Shown piece after piece: positions 50,922 through 59,205 of a stretch of DNA of 64,000 nucleotides. The first letter of the stretch is position 1. Every line of letters starts with the position of its first letter. The stretch covers positions 62,001-126,000 of the forward strand of contig NZ_JAKVIL010000013.1 of NCBI RefSeq assembly GCF_022601675.1, read 5' to 3'. The stretch is from Ancylobacter gelatini (GTDB taxonomy: Bacteria > Pseudomonadota > Alphaproteobacteria > Rhizobiales > Xanthobacteraceae). Under the pieces are notes generated by a model, which saw nothing but the letters and a program-made list of their open reading frames with translations, made no database searches and was not told the origin of the DNA. Position numbers and translations under genes: made by a program.

Positions 50922-51596
50922 TCAGATCGTCGACAAATGGCGGATGATCGAGGCCTTCACATTGTCGATGTGCCGCGTCATCGCCTCGGCGGCGGCGTTG
51001 CCATCGCCGGACTCGATGGCGGCGATGATGTCGATATGCTCGCGATAGACCGAGGCCGCGCGGTCCGGCATGCGTCCGAGGTCGAAGATGCGGGTGCGGC
51101 GGCGCAGGTCGCGGATCAGATTCGCCATCAGCGGGTTGCCTGAGGCGCCGGCGATTTCATCGTGCATCGCCGCGTCGATCTCGGCGCTGGCGTCGGGGTC
51201 CTCGACCGAGCGGGCCTCGGCGCTGGCGGCCACCATGGCCTCAAGCCTGCCACGCAGCTCCGCGAGGCGTGCAAGATCGACCCGGCCGACGCAGAGCCGC
51301 GCAGCTTCCGGCTCCAGCAGGCGGCGAATATTGAGCACCTGCATATATTCCGGCACGGTCATCTGGCGCACTTCGAGATAGCGCGCGCCGCGCCGTTTCA
51401 GCAGTCCCTCGCTCTCCAGCATCAGCAGCGCGTCGCGCAGCGGGGTGCGCGAGACGTCGAGCGCCTCGGCGAGACGCCGTTCGGTCAGGACTTCTCCGCT
51501 GCGCAGCTTGCCCGAGAAGATCATGTCCTCAAGGCGCCGGTGCACCTCATAGGCGAGGCGTCGGGGAGCTGCGTCGTCCAGGGCCGGTCTGTTCAT
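50922..51596 (-). CDS. GntR-family regulator, FCD subfamily
   Basis: A 224-residue repressor. The winged helix shows VLTERRLAEALDVSRTPLRDALLMLESEGLL, and the FCD domain shows SAEIDAAMHDEIAGASGN and VYREHIDIIAAIESGDGN. It is a paralogue of the regulator at 42228. The ATG at 51596 follows AGGTG; a TTG at 51608 is possible. No enzyme gene is adjacent, so it may act at a distance, for example on the operons at 31.5 or 38.2 kb. The upstream gap 50660-50921, towards the beta-helix gene, holds no visible gene. Confidence 0.9.
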   Translation of the reverse strand: MNRPALDDAAPRRLAYEVHRRLEDMIFSGKLRSGEVLTERRLAEALDVSRTPLRDALLMLESEGLLKRRGARYLEVRQMTVPEYMQVLNIRRLLEPEAARLCVGRVDLARLAELRGRLEAMVAASAEARSVEDPDASAEIDAAMHDEIAGASGNPLMANLIRDLRRRTRIFDLGRMPDRAASVYREHIDIIAAIESGDGNAAAEAMTRHIDNVKASIIRHLSTI

Positions 51597-51732
51597 CCCC
51601 ACCTGCAATAGCCACGGCCGGCCGATCGGAGCGGGCCGCGCCTGTCATGAGAGCGTCGTACGAGTGTTCCGCGTGTCTATCGGGCCGGCGGCGCGGTGGC
51701 AATCGCGTTGCGCCCTCAGGGCCGGCACGGTG

Positions 51733-52656
51733 TCAGGACTCGGCAGGCTCGATCGTGGTGGCCCTGGGCGATGCGGGCGACGTGGCGGCCACGGCATTGT
51801 CGAGGTGGGCGCGCAGCGCGGCCGCAGCGCGGGCATGATCGCCCTCCTCCAGCGCCGCGACGACGGCCAGATGCTCTCCGACCCAGATGTGCACGCGGTA
51901 GCGGTCGTCGTAACCCTGATATTCGAACAGGCGGCGCAGCCGGTTCTGCTGCTGGACCGACTGCACGAAATGCGGGTTGCCGCTGAAACCCGCCAGCGCT
52001 TCATGAAACCCCGAATCGAGCTCGAACAGGGCGCTTTCGTTCATGCTCGAGGCGCCATGGCTGAGCGCGTATTCATGATCGGCGCGCAGGCGCTTCAGCA
52101 CCGTCGGGTCCGGCGCATAGCCGGGCAGCAGCAGCGCCGCCGGCTCCATCGCGCGACGGAAGTCGTAGCTGTTGACCAGCGCCCGCTCGGAATCGAGCGT
52201 CGGCAGGAAGCGCCAGCCCTGCCCCTTGTTGCGCGCCACCAGCCCCTCATCGGCCATGCGGGTGAGGGCGCGCAGCATAACCGTGCGGTTCACGCGGTAG
52301 CGGCGGGCGAGCTCGGTCTGGGTGAAGGAATCCACCACCTTGCCCTCCAGCCGGTCGCGCAGCAGCCGCGAATAGAACGCCTCCTCGGGCATGGACGGAA
52401 TTTCGACCGCGTGCTGGTGGGTGATCTCGTTCCACGGCACGGCAAGAAAAAACCCCTGCCGGGGGCGGGCGACCACGACCCCGCGCTCGGCCAGCAGCAT
52501 CAGCGCGGCGCGCACCGGCGTGCGGGAGACCGAGAGCCGCTCGGCGAGCCATTGTTCGGTGAGGTGATGCCCGGCTCTCAGATGCAGCGAACCGACCAGC
52601 CCGATGATGAGATTGGCAAGGGCGTGACGAGCCTGTGTCTTGTCGCGGCGCTGCAT
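51733..52656 (-). CDS. GntR-type regulator with two winged-helix domains and FCD-like domain
   Basis: A 307-residue DNA-binding protein with the same plan as the regulator at 25050. The first winged helix reads HHLTEQWLAERLSVSRTPVRAALMLLAERGVV, the second SFTQTELARRYRVNRTVMLRALTRMADEGLVARN, and the FCD-like domain ELDSGFHEALAGFSGN and VGEHLAVVAALEEGD. Shared strings include RNKGQGWRFLPTLDS (RNAGRGWTFLPTLDT in the other) and QQQNRLRRLFEYQGY. It is followed by the GntR gene at 50922 on the same strand after a 136-bp gap. The target is unknown. Confidence 0.85.
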   Translation of the reverse strand: MQRRDKTQARHALANLIIGLVGSLHLRAGHHLTEQWLAERLSVSRTPVRAALMLLAERGVVVARPRQGFFLAVPWNEITHQHAVEIPSMPEEAFYSRLLRDRLEGKVVDSFTQTELARRYRVNRTVMLRALTRMADEGLVARNKGQGWRFLPTLDSERALVNSYDFRRAMEPAALLLPGYAPDPTVLKRLRADHEYALSHGASSMNESALFELDSGFHEALAGFSGNPHFVQSVQQQNRLRRLFEYQGYDDRYRVHIWVGEHLAVVAALEEGDHARAAAALRAHLDNAVAATSPASPRATTIEPAES

Positions 52657-52816
52657 CGGTCTCGGGGAGCGGGCTTCAGGAACAATCAGCTTATCGGGGC
52701 CTGCCGGCCACGCAAGCGGCAGGCCGTGCCTATCGTCGCCGGGACGCTGGCGTGGCCGTGCAATTTGGGGATATCCAGACGGCGCGGGCCGGAACGCCCC
52801 GAGGGGATGAGCGGAT

Positions 52817-53335
52817 ATGGGTCATTTTGAGATTTCCTCCCTTGATTCGGAGGCCGCGGCGCGGGCGGTGCCGGCGCTGGCGGACGTGCTGATGGACTGC
52901 GTGGCGGGGGGCGCCTCTGTCGGTTTCATGGCCCCGCTCGGCCGCGATAACGCAGAAGGCTTCTGGCACCGCGTGGCCGCAGGCGTTGCGGCCGGCGAGC
53001 GGGTGCTGCTGGTGGCACGCGAGGGCGGCGAGATCGTCGGTACGGTGCAACTGGTCTTCGCGCCGGAAAACCAGCCCCATCGCGGCGATGTCGCCAAGAT
53101 GCTGGTGGCGCGCCGCGCCCGGAGGCAGGGGCTGGGCGAGGCGCTGATGCGGGCGGTGGAGCAGGTCGCGCGCGAGGCCGGCCTCACGCTTCTGATGCTC
53201 GACACCACGACCGGCCTCGCGGCGGACCGGCTTTACCGTCGGCTGGGCTGGACAGTTTTCGGCGAGGTGCCGGGCCATGCGTTGATGCCCGACGGGGCGA
53301 TGTCCGACACCAGCTTCTTCTACAAGACGATCTGA
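52817..53335 (+). CDS. GNAT-family N-acetyltransferase
   Basis: A 172-residue acetyl-CoA-dependent transferase. The motif A region VAKMLVARRARRQGLGEALMRAVEQVAREAG carries the acetyl-CoA-binding R/QxxGxG/A loop (RRQGLG), and motif B is LLMLDTTTGLAADRLYRRLGWTVFGE. SVGFMAPLGRDNAEGFW near the N-terminus resembles proteins annotated as antibiotic or amine N-acetyltransferases. It starts a plus-strand run towards the efflux genes. The substrate is unknown. Confidence 0.9.
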   Translation: MGHFEISSLDSEAAARAVPALADVLMDCVAGGASVGFMAPLGRDNAEGFWHRVAAGVAAGERVLLVAREGGEIVGTVQLVFAPENQPHRGDVAKMLVARRARRQGLGEALMRAVEQVAREAGLTLLMLDTTTGLAADRLYRRLGWTVFGEVPGHALMPDGAMSDTSFFYKTI

Positions 53336-53441
53336 CCGGCGCCTTGCCCTTGGCGCAGCGCAGCGCCATATGAGGCGGTGAAGACGGCTTCCCCTTCCGG
53401 GATACGTGCGGGACGGCCCGGAAAATACAGGGGACTTCGCC

Positions 53442-53888
53442 ATGCGCCGCACCGGCGACCGCATTCGTCACGCGCTCAGCTTCGAGATCATCAGCCTCGC
53501 CATCATCACCCCTGCGGGGGCCTTCCTGTTCGGCCTGCCGCTTTTGGAAATGGGCGTGATCGGCATGGGCAGCGCGATCATCGCGACGCTGTGGAACTAC
53601 GCGTTCAATCTCGGCTTCGACCATGCGCTGCTGGCCTGGCGCGGCTCGGTGGGCAAGACGTTCCGGCTGCGAATCGTCCACGCCCTCGCCTTCGAGGCCG
53701 GGTTGCTGGCGGTGCTGATTCCTTTCATCGCCTGGTATCTCGGCGTCAGCCTGTGGCAGGCTTTCCTGCTGGACGTGTCGCTGGCGGGATTTTTCCTGGT
53801 CTATGCCTTCGTGTTCAACTGGGCCTATGACCTGCTGTTTCCGGTGCCGCACAGCCGGCTGCGCACCGCCGCTCCGGCGGCCCGGTGA
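53442..53888 (+). CDS. PACE-family multidrug/biocide efflux protein
   Basis: A 148-residue inner-membrane protein with four helices in two similar halves, the double BTP-domain architecture of PACE transporters such as AceI. Each half shows the same pattern: HALSFEIISLAIITP with Glu15, matching the functional Glu of AceI, and HALAFEAGLLAVLIPFIAW; WNYAFNLGFD and FNWAYDLLFP close the repeats. Substrates are short biocides or polyamine-like amines driven by protons. ATG 53442 has AGGGGA eight bases upstream. Confidence 0.93.
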   Translation: MRRTGDRIRHALSFEIISLAIITPAGAFLFGLPLLEMGVIGMGSAIIATLWNYAFNLGFDHALLAWRGSVGKTFRLRIVHALAFEAGLLAVLIPFIAWYLGVSLWQAFLLDVSLAGFFLVYAFVFNWAYDLLFPVPHSRLRTAAPAAR

Positions 53889-53994
53889 TGTGGGGCATTA
53901 TTTTCTGTAGAAAAATACTTTATCGCTAAGAAAAAAACTGCCAGCATTCTCCGGCTGAAAGGCGCATCCGCGCCCGGCGGTCGGGGGAGATGTC

Positions 53995-54336
53995 ATGAAC
54001 GGCGTGGCGGTCTATCTGCTGCTCGGCATCGCGGTTGCCGCCGAGGTGATCGCGACCACGGCGCTGGCGCGCTCCGACGGCATGACCCGGCTGGTGCCGA
54101 GCCTGATCACCGTGGTGTTCTACAGCTTCGCGTTCTGGAGCCTGTCGATCGTGCTGCGCACCGTGCCGACCGCCATCGTCTATGCGGTGTGGTGCGGCTT
54201 CGGCATCGTGCTGATCACCCTGGTGTCCTGGGTGGTCTATGGGCAGAAGCTCGACACGCCGGCCATGGTCGGGCTGTCCATGATCATCGCCGGCGTGGTG
54301 GTGGTGAACCTGTTTTCCAACTCGGTCACGCACTGA
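53995..54336 (+). CDS. Small multidrug resistance (SMR) family transporter
   Basis: A 113-residue four-helix inner-membrane protein that works as an antiparallel dimer. The essential Glu of EmrE is in IAVAAEVIATTALARSDG (residue 17), and PTAIVYAVWCGFGIVLITLVSW covers the conserved Trp/Gly helix 3 segment. The family exports quaternary amines, or guanidinium in the Gdx subgroup; the subgroup is not certain here. It lies 106 bp after the PACE gene. Confidence 0.93.
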   Translation: MNGVAVYLLLGIAVAAEVIATTALARSDGMTRLVPSLITVVFYSFAFWSLSIVLRTVPTAIVYAVWCGFGIVLITLVSWVVYGQKLDTPAMVGLSMIIAGVVVVNLFSNSVTH

Positions 54337-54342
54337 GCGCGC

Positions 54343-55311
54343 TTACTCCTTGCACACCTGCCCGGCTTCCCAGCCGAGTATGGCGCGCTTGCGGGTCAGG
54401 CCCCAATGATAGCCGGTGAGGTCGCCGCTCTTGCCGAGCACGCGATGGCACGGCACCACGAAGGACATCGGGTTGCGCCCGACCGCCGCGCCGACCGCGC
54501 GCGCCGCCTTCGGCTTCTCGATGCTGCCGGCGATGTCGGAATAGGTGGTGGCCTTGCCCATGGGGATGCGCATCAGCGTCTCCCACACCCGCACCTCGAA
54601 ATCGGTGCCGATGAACACGATGCGCAGCGGATCGTCCGGCCGCCAGGAGCGGCTGTCGAAGATGCGGGCGGCATAGGGCGCGGTGGCGATGGGGTCCTCG
54701 ACATAGAGCGCGTTGGGCCAGCGCCGGCGCATGTCGGCGAGCGCGGCTTCCTCCTCGCCCTCGTCGGCGAAGGCGAGGCCGCACAGGCCGCGCGGCGTCA
54801 CCATGGCCAGCGCCATGCCGAATTGCGAGGTGTGGAACCCCCAGCGGATGACGAGGCCGGCGGCTCCGGTCTTCCATTCGCCGGGCGAGAGCGATTCGTG
54901 CACCACGAACAGATCGTGCAGCCGGCCGGGGCTGGAAAAGCCCAGCTCATAGGCGGCATCGAGCACATTGCTGGATTCGGTGAGCACCCGGCGCGCGGCG
55001 TCCAGCGTCACCGCCTGAAGGAAGTCCTTCGGCGAGAGGCCGCACCAGCGGCGGAACAGCTCGTTGAGCGTGCGCGGCAGCACGCCGGCGGCGCGGGCGA
55101 TCTCCTCCACTTCCGGCTGGTCGCGGAAGCGGCGGTTCACGAACTCGACCGCGCGGCGAACGACCTCGTAGTCGGCGGCGGCGATGTCGAGCGGGCGGGC
55201 GGTATCGAAATTGGGCGCGAGCACGGCGGGGTCCTCCTGCTGCCCGTAATGCAGCACGTCGCCATCCGCGCGCCCACCCGATTTCGACGCGGGCGCGGGC
55301 CGAGCGCTCAC
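54343..55311 (-). CDS. AraC-domain/methylated-DNA--protein-cysteine methyltransferase fusion (Ada-like)
   Basis: A 322-residue DNA-repair protein. An AraC-type helix-turn-helix lies at about residues 50-145 (EIARAAGVLPRTLNELFRRWCGLSPKDFL, AYELGFSSPGRLHDLF), an MGMT nuclease-like domain at about 160-230 and the catalytic domain at 235-322 with Cys288 in MSFVVPCHRVLGKSG. It lacks the N-terminal Zn-binding Ada domain that senses methyl-phosphotriesters, so it probably repairs O6-methylguanine without the classical Ada switch. The start is GTG 55311, overlapping the DUF2244 stop (GTGA). Confidence 0.93.
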   Translation of the reverse strand: MSARPAPASKSGGRADGDVLHYGQQEDPAVLAPNFDTARPLDIAAADYEVVRRAVEFVNRRFRDQPEVEEIARAAGVLPRTLNELFRRWCGLSPKDFLQAVTLDAARRVLTESSNVLDAAYELGFSSPGRLHDLFVVHESLSPGEWKTGAAGLVIRWGFHTSQFGMALAMVTPRGLCGLAFADEGEEEAALADMRRRWPNALYVEDPIATAPYAARIFDSRSWRPDDPLRIVFIGTDFEVRVWETLMRIPMGKATTYSDIAGSIEKPKAARAVGAAVGRNPMSFVVPCHRVLGKSGDLTGYHWGLTRKRAILGWEAGQVCKE

Positions 55312-55832
55312 GGCGCGCTGCGCGCCACGCCGCGCTTGGCGTCGGCCAGCGCCGCGGAGAGCCCTTCGGCCAGTTCCTCGCGCTGCGCGGTGTGGAGGAA
55401 GCCGCCGACCACCACCGCCTCACGGCGCGAATGCAGGGTGAGGCGCTGCAGGCCGAAATCCTCGTGCAGTTCCTTGTCGAGCCGCGTCCAGAGCGGGTTC
55501 ATCCGTGCCTCGTCGGCGCGCCCGGCGGGATCGACCTTGCGCACGCTGATCAGGCTCGGCGTCACGCGGATGTCCTCCCGGGCGCGGGCCGAGCGGAAGC
55601 TCACACGAAAGGCGACATAGATCAGCAGCACGTCGAGTCCGAACATGCCGAACACCGGCCAGGCGCCCATGAGCAGGAATGCCATGCCGCAGACGAGGCT
55701 GATCGCGCCGACGATGATCATGACGATCAGGAAGCCGCGCTGGTCCAGCGAGCGGTGGGGCCGCAGGCTGGTCTGGTACAGCGTCGGTTCCGCGTCGAGA
55801 TCGGCAAGTCTGTCCGTGGCGGTTCTGTCCAT
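55308..55832 (-). CDS. DUF2244 membrane protein
   Basis: A 174-residue protein with two hydrophobic helices (LIVMIIVGAISLVCGMAFLLMG and VFGMFGLDVLLIYVAF) and a cytoplasmic C-terminal domain with RLDKELHEDFGLQRLTLHSRREAVVVGGFL. It matches the alphaproteobacterial DUF2244 family, often next to nth, as here. The ATG at 55832 is used; the upstream frame is long but lacks similarity. It is coupled to the Ada-like gene by a four-base overlap. The function is unknown. Confidence 0.85.
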   Translation of the reverse strand: MDRTATDRLADLDAEPTLYQTSLRPHRSLDQRGFLIVMIIVGAISLVCGMAFLLMGAWPVFGMFGLDVLLIYVAFRVSFRSARAREDIRVTPSLISVRKVDPAGRADEARMNPLWTRLDKELHEDFGLQRLTLHSRREAVVVGGFLHTAQREELAEGLSAALADAKRGVARSAP

Positions 55833-55909
55833 AGCGGTGCGGCAGGCGTTCGTGCGATGGGTCCATGGCGCGCTTGGCAGCGCCCACTCCTGCACATTAT
55901 AGGTCGAAA

Positions 55910-56758
55910 ATGCCGATACGTGACAAGGATTCGCCGGGGGAAAAGCCGCGCCGCCCGGCGCGGGGCGCGGCCAAGCCTGTGCTGGCCAAGCCTGTTCCGA
56001 CCGAGCCTGTTCCGGCCGCTCCCGTGCCGGTCGCGGACAAGCCGCGCCGCCGGGCCGTGGCCAATGCAGCCGCGGCCGCCGCCGGCCATGCGCTCGCCCC
56101 GTGGTCACCGGCCGAGGTGGAGCTGGCCTTCTCCCGTTTTGCGCAGGCCGATCCCGAACCCAAGGGCGAGCTGGATTTCGTCGACGCCTTCACGCTGCTG
56201 GTCGCGGTGGTGCTCTCCGCGCAGGCGACGGATGTCGGCGTGAACAAGGCGACGCGTACCCTGTTCCAGGCCGCGCCGACCCCGGCCGCCATGGTGGCGC
56301 TGGGCGAGGACGGGGTGAGCGCGCATATCCGCACACTGGGCCTCTATCGCGGCAAGGCGAAAAATGTGGTCGAGCTGTCGCGGCGGCTGCTCGCCGAGCA
56401 TGGCGGGCAGGTGCCGAGGGACCGCGCGGCGCTGGAGGCGCTGCCGGGCGTCGGCCGCAAGACCGCGAATGTGGTGCTGAACATCGGCTTCGGACTGCCG
56501 ACCATCGCGGTCGACACCCATCTGTTCCGTGTCGCCAACCGTACCGGCCTCGCGCCCGGAAAGAACCCGCTGGAGGTCGAGCTCGGGCTGGAGCGGGTGA
56601 TCCCCGACCACTTCAAGCTCCACGCCCATCACTGGCTGATCCTGCACGGGCGCTATGTCTGCAAGGCGCTCAGGCCCGAATGCGGACGCTGCCTTATCGC
56701 GGACCTCTGCCGCTGGCCGGATAAGACTCCCGCCGCGCATAAGAGCGCGATTTCGTGA
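55910..56758 (+). CDS. nth: Endonuclease III (DNA glycosylase/AP lyase)
   Basis: Base-excision repair enzyme of 282 residues. The helix-hairpin-helix EALPGVGRKTANVVLN carries the catalytic Lys, IAVDTHLFRVANR the catalytic Asp, and a [4Fe-4S] cluster motif C-x6-C-x2-C-x5-C is complete in CKALRPECGRCLIADLC. The first 60 residues are an extra Lys/Pro/Ala-rich tail with repeated K-P-V-P units, absent from E. coli Nth (211 residues). ATG 55910 has AGGTCGAAA just upstream. Its 3' end overlaps the convergent EI24 gene by 65 bp. Confidence 0.96.
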   Translation: MPIRDKDSPGEKPRRPARGAAKPVLAKPVPTEPVPAAPVPVADKPRRRAVANAAAAAAGHALAPWSPAEVELAFSRFAQADPEPKGELDFVDAFTLLVAVVLSAQATDVGVNKATRTLFQAAPTPAAMVALGEDGVSAHIRTLGLYRGKAKNVVELSRRLLAEHGGQVPRDRAALEALPGVGRKTANVVLNIGFGLPTIAVDTHLFRVANRTGLAPGKNPLEVELGLERVIPDHFKLHAHHWLILHGRYVCKALRPECGRCLIADLCRWPDKTPAAHKSAIS

Positions 56759-57404
56759 GCCGCTTGTGCAGCTTGACCATGAAGATGGTGGCGAAGACCG
56801 GCGTGATCAGGTTGAGGATCGGCACCGACACCACCAGCGCGATGATGAGCCCGCCGAGAAACACCTGCACCGCGTGGTAGCGCCGCACGATGGCGACCTC
56901 CTCCTCCGTGCGGTAGCGCATTGCGGCGAGCTGGAAATATTCCCGCCCGAGCAAATAGCCATTGGCGACGTAGAACACGATGAGGTTCACGCCCGGCACC
57001 AGAAGCAGCAGCAGCGCGATGAGGTTCACCACCAGCGCGACGCCGAAGAATTTCAGCGTCAGCACCAGCGAGCGGCCCACCGGCACCGGCGTGCCGATCG
57101 GGTCGCGCGGAAAGTCGAGGCGCTCGCATTGCTCGGCCACGTCGTCGACAAAGAAGCCGGCGACCAGCACGGTGACCGGCGGCACCAGGAACACGCCGCC
57201 GATGACGATGCCCAGAGCCGCCAGCACGTCGACGAGGACGTTGGCCCAGTTCATGTCGAGCGTGACGAAGTGATTGAGCGCGACGTAGCAGCAGATGCCG
57301 AGCGCGACGATCAGCGCGACGGCCAGCCCGACGGAGCGCCACAGCACTTTTCGATAGAGACGCGTAAACGTCTGCGCGAAAGCATCCAACGCGTCTTGCA
57401 GCAT
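56694..57404 (-). CDS. EI24/CysZ-like membrane protein
   Basis: A 236-residue inner-membrane protein of the EI24 domain family. It shows MLQDALDAFAQTFTRLYRKVLWRSVGLAVALIVAL, VFLVPPVTVLVAGFFVDDVAEQCERLDFP, LLLLVPGVNLIVFYVANGYLLGREYFQLAAMR and ILNLITPVFATIFMVKLHKRL, with about five helices. Related CysZ proteins transport sulfate, but that function is not established for this subgroup. The ATG at 57404 is chosen; the frame is open upstream through noncoding DNA. The 3' end lies inside nth. Confidence 0.87.
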   Translation of the reverse strand: MLQDALDAFAQTFTRLYRKVLWRSVGLAVALIVALGICCYVALNHFVTLDMNWANVLVDVLAALGIVIGGVFLVPPVTVLVAGFFVDDVAEQCERLDFPRDPIGTPVPVGRSLVLTLKFFGVALVVNLIALLLLLVPGVNLIVFYVANGYLLGREYFQLAAMRYRTEEEVAIVRRYHAVQVFLGGLIIALVVSVPILNLITPVFATIFMVKLHKRLTKSRSYARRESYPASGRGPR

Positions 57405-57533
57405 GGCACTGTCCGAAACCCAAACGCCCACGGTGAACTTACACATTCCGCAACGAAATAGTGACGGCGCCGCGCAAAGAAGTTGTGGATTCTTTCTCTT
57501 GCAATTTTTGATTCGCAGGCCGAGTCCCGATTC

Positions 57534-57557
57534 GTTCCATCGGAACAAATCATGATT
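57534..57557. repeat. Two short palindromes in divergent gap
   Basis: GTTCC-ATC-GGAAC (57534-57546) and AATCATGATT (57548-57557) lie side by side in the 298-bp gap 57405-57702 between divergent genes. The region 57440-57560 is AT-rich relative to the flanks and probably holds both promoters. No gene is visible in the gap, and the regulator is unknown. Confidence 0.3.
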
Positions 57558-57702
57558 CAAATCAGGGGCTTGGCGGCGATGCCGCCGTGGCGACCACCTC
57601 CGCTTCCGTCGTCCGCTTTCGTCGCTCGGTTTCATTGCCCGGTTGGGCCATGCTAGCCTCCGCGCGACCTCCGAAGGCTGCCCGCACCACGAATTCCGCA
57701 TC

Positions 57703-59079
57703 ATGAAGTCGCCCGCCCGAACCCAAGGCGCTCTGTCGCGCCGCCGTTTCCTGGCCGGCGCGTCGGCCTCGCTGCTGGCCGCGCCCGCTCTTGTCGCCCC
57801 CGCCCTGGCCCAGAGCGGCGGGTCGGGCGATGTCGACATCGCGATCGTCGGCGGCGGCGCTGCGGGCATTGCGGCGGCGCGCAGGATCGCGGCGGCGGGG
57901 CGCTCCTACGTGCTGCTGGAGGCCTCCGGGCGGCTCGGCGGGCGGGCCCGGACGGTCTCGGTCTTCGGCCGGCCGGTCGATCTTGGGGCGAGCGGTTTTT
58001 CCCGGCGTGACAGCACGCTGGCCGCCGCCGCCGGTGAGGCCGGCCTCGCGCTGGCGCCGCTTCCGGTGGCGCGGCGGCTCTATGCCGGGGGGCAGGAAGC
58101 GAATGAGGGCGATTATGATGCCTTTACCCTGGCGCTGGGCCGCCTGCGCCGGGACATCGTGGCGGCCGGGGATGCCGGCCGGGACGTCGCGGCCTCATCG
58201 GTGGACACGGCGGGCGGGCCGTGGGCGGCGACGGCTGCGGCGCTTGTCGGCCCTCTGGCCTGCGGGCGCGGCCTGGCCGGGCTCTCGACGCTCGATCTGG
58301 CCTTGCGCACCCCGGCGGCGGACGACGTGACCAGCCCGCTCGGCGTCGGCGCGATGCTGGAATCGCTCGGCGCCTGGCTGAATGTGCAGAAGGACGCCCC
58401 GGTGACGCTGATCACCAATGCCGGGCGTACCAGCACGCTGGCGATTCGTGGCCAGCGCGGGGTAGTGCGCGCCCGCGCCATCATCCTCGCCGTGCCGGCG
58501 GCGACGGTGGTGGGTGGCGATCTGCGGTTCAATCCGCCGCTGCAGACCCGGGTGGCGGCGGCGTTCCGCGCCTTTCCCGCCGGCCAGATCGAGCAGGTCG
58601 CCTTCGCCCTGCCGGGCAATCCGTTCCAGCTCGGCGCCGACGAGCCGGTGCTGGCGCGGGTCGACGGCGCTACGCCGGGAATGCTGTGGCCGGGAATGCT
58701 GCGGGCCCGGCTCGGCGGCAGCGATGTCTACCGGCTGAGCTTCGGCGACGAGGCCGCGCGCGAGATCGCGGCGAAGGGCGCGCCGGAAGCGCAGCGCCGC
58801 GTCAATGCCTGGCTCAAGACGGCGTTCGGCGCCTCCGCGCCGGATGTCGCGCAGGTGCAGTCCTCGAACTGGTCGACCGACCCGTTGTTTCGCGGCGCCA
58901 TGGCGCTGGCGACGCCGGGGCAGGCCGCGCTGCGCCGCCAGTTCGGCGATCCGCTCGGCCGTATCTTCCTCGCCGGCGACTACACCAGCGTCAGCCAGTG
59001 GGGCACGCTGGCGGGGGCGTGGAATTCCGGCGAGGCTGCCGCCGCGCGCGCGCTCAGCCTGGTCACGGGGCCGTCCTGA
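57703..59079 (+). CDS. Tat-exported FAD-dependent amine oxidase
   Basis: A 458-residue flavoprotein of the monoamine oxidase/phytoene desaturase type. A clear twin-arginine signal (LSRRRFLAGASASLLAAPALVAPA) is followed by the FAD-binding VDIAIVGGGAAGIAAARRIA, LLEASGRLGGRARTV and the C-terminal GRIFLAGDYTSVSQWGTLAGAWNSGEAAA. It would oxidise an amine in the periplasm with FAD inserted before export. ATG 57703 is chosen so the Tat signal starts at a normal distance; an upstream GTG at 57643 is unlikely. Confidence 0.9.
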   Translation: MKSPARTQGALSRRRFLAGASASLLAAPALVAPALAQSGGSGDVDIAIVGGGAAGIAAARRIAAAGRSYVLLEASGRLGGRARTVSVFGRPVDLGASGFSRRDSTLAAAAGEAGLALAPLPVARRLYAGGQEANEGDYDAFTLALGRLRRDIVAAGDAGRDVAASSVDTAGGPWAATAAALVGPLACGRGLAGLSTLDLALRTPAADDVTSPLGVGAMLESLGAWLNVQKDAPVTLITNAGRTSTLAIRGQRGVVRARAIILAVPAATVVGGDLRFNPPLQTRVAAAFRAFPAGQIEQVAFALPGNPFQLGADEPVLARVDGATPGMLWPGMLRARLGGSDVYRLSFGDEAAREIAAKGAPEAQRRVNAWLKTAFGASAPDVAQVQSSNWSTDPLFRGAMALATPGQAALRRQFGDPLGRIFLAGDYTSVSQWGTLAGAWNSGEAAAARALSLVTGPS

Positions 59080-59205
59080 GCGGGCAGCCTGTTGAGGGGT
59101 ATCTCGTCTTGCGCACCGCAGGTTGGGGCGCCACCATGGCACCGGCGAAAGGCGGCGTTCAATGCGGATGGTTCTGGAAGCCCGCGTGGGGTGGAGCGCT
59201 CTGGC

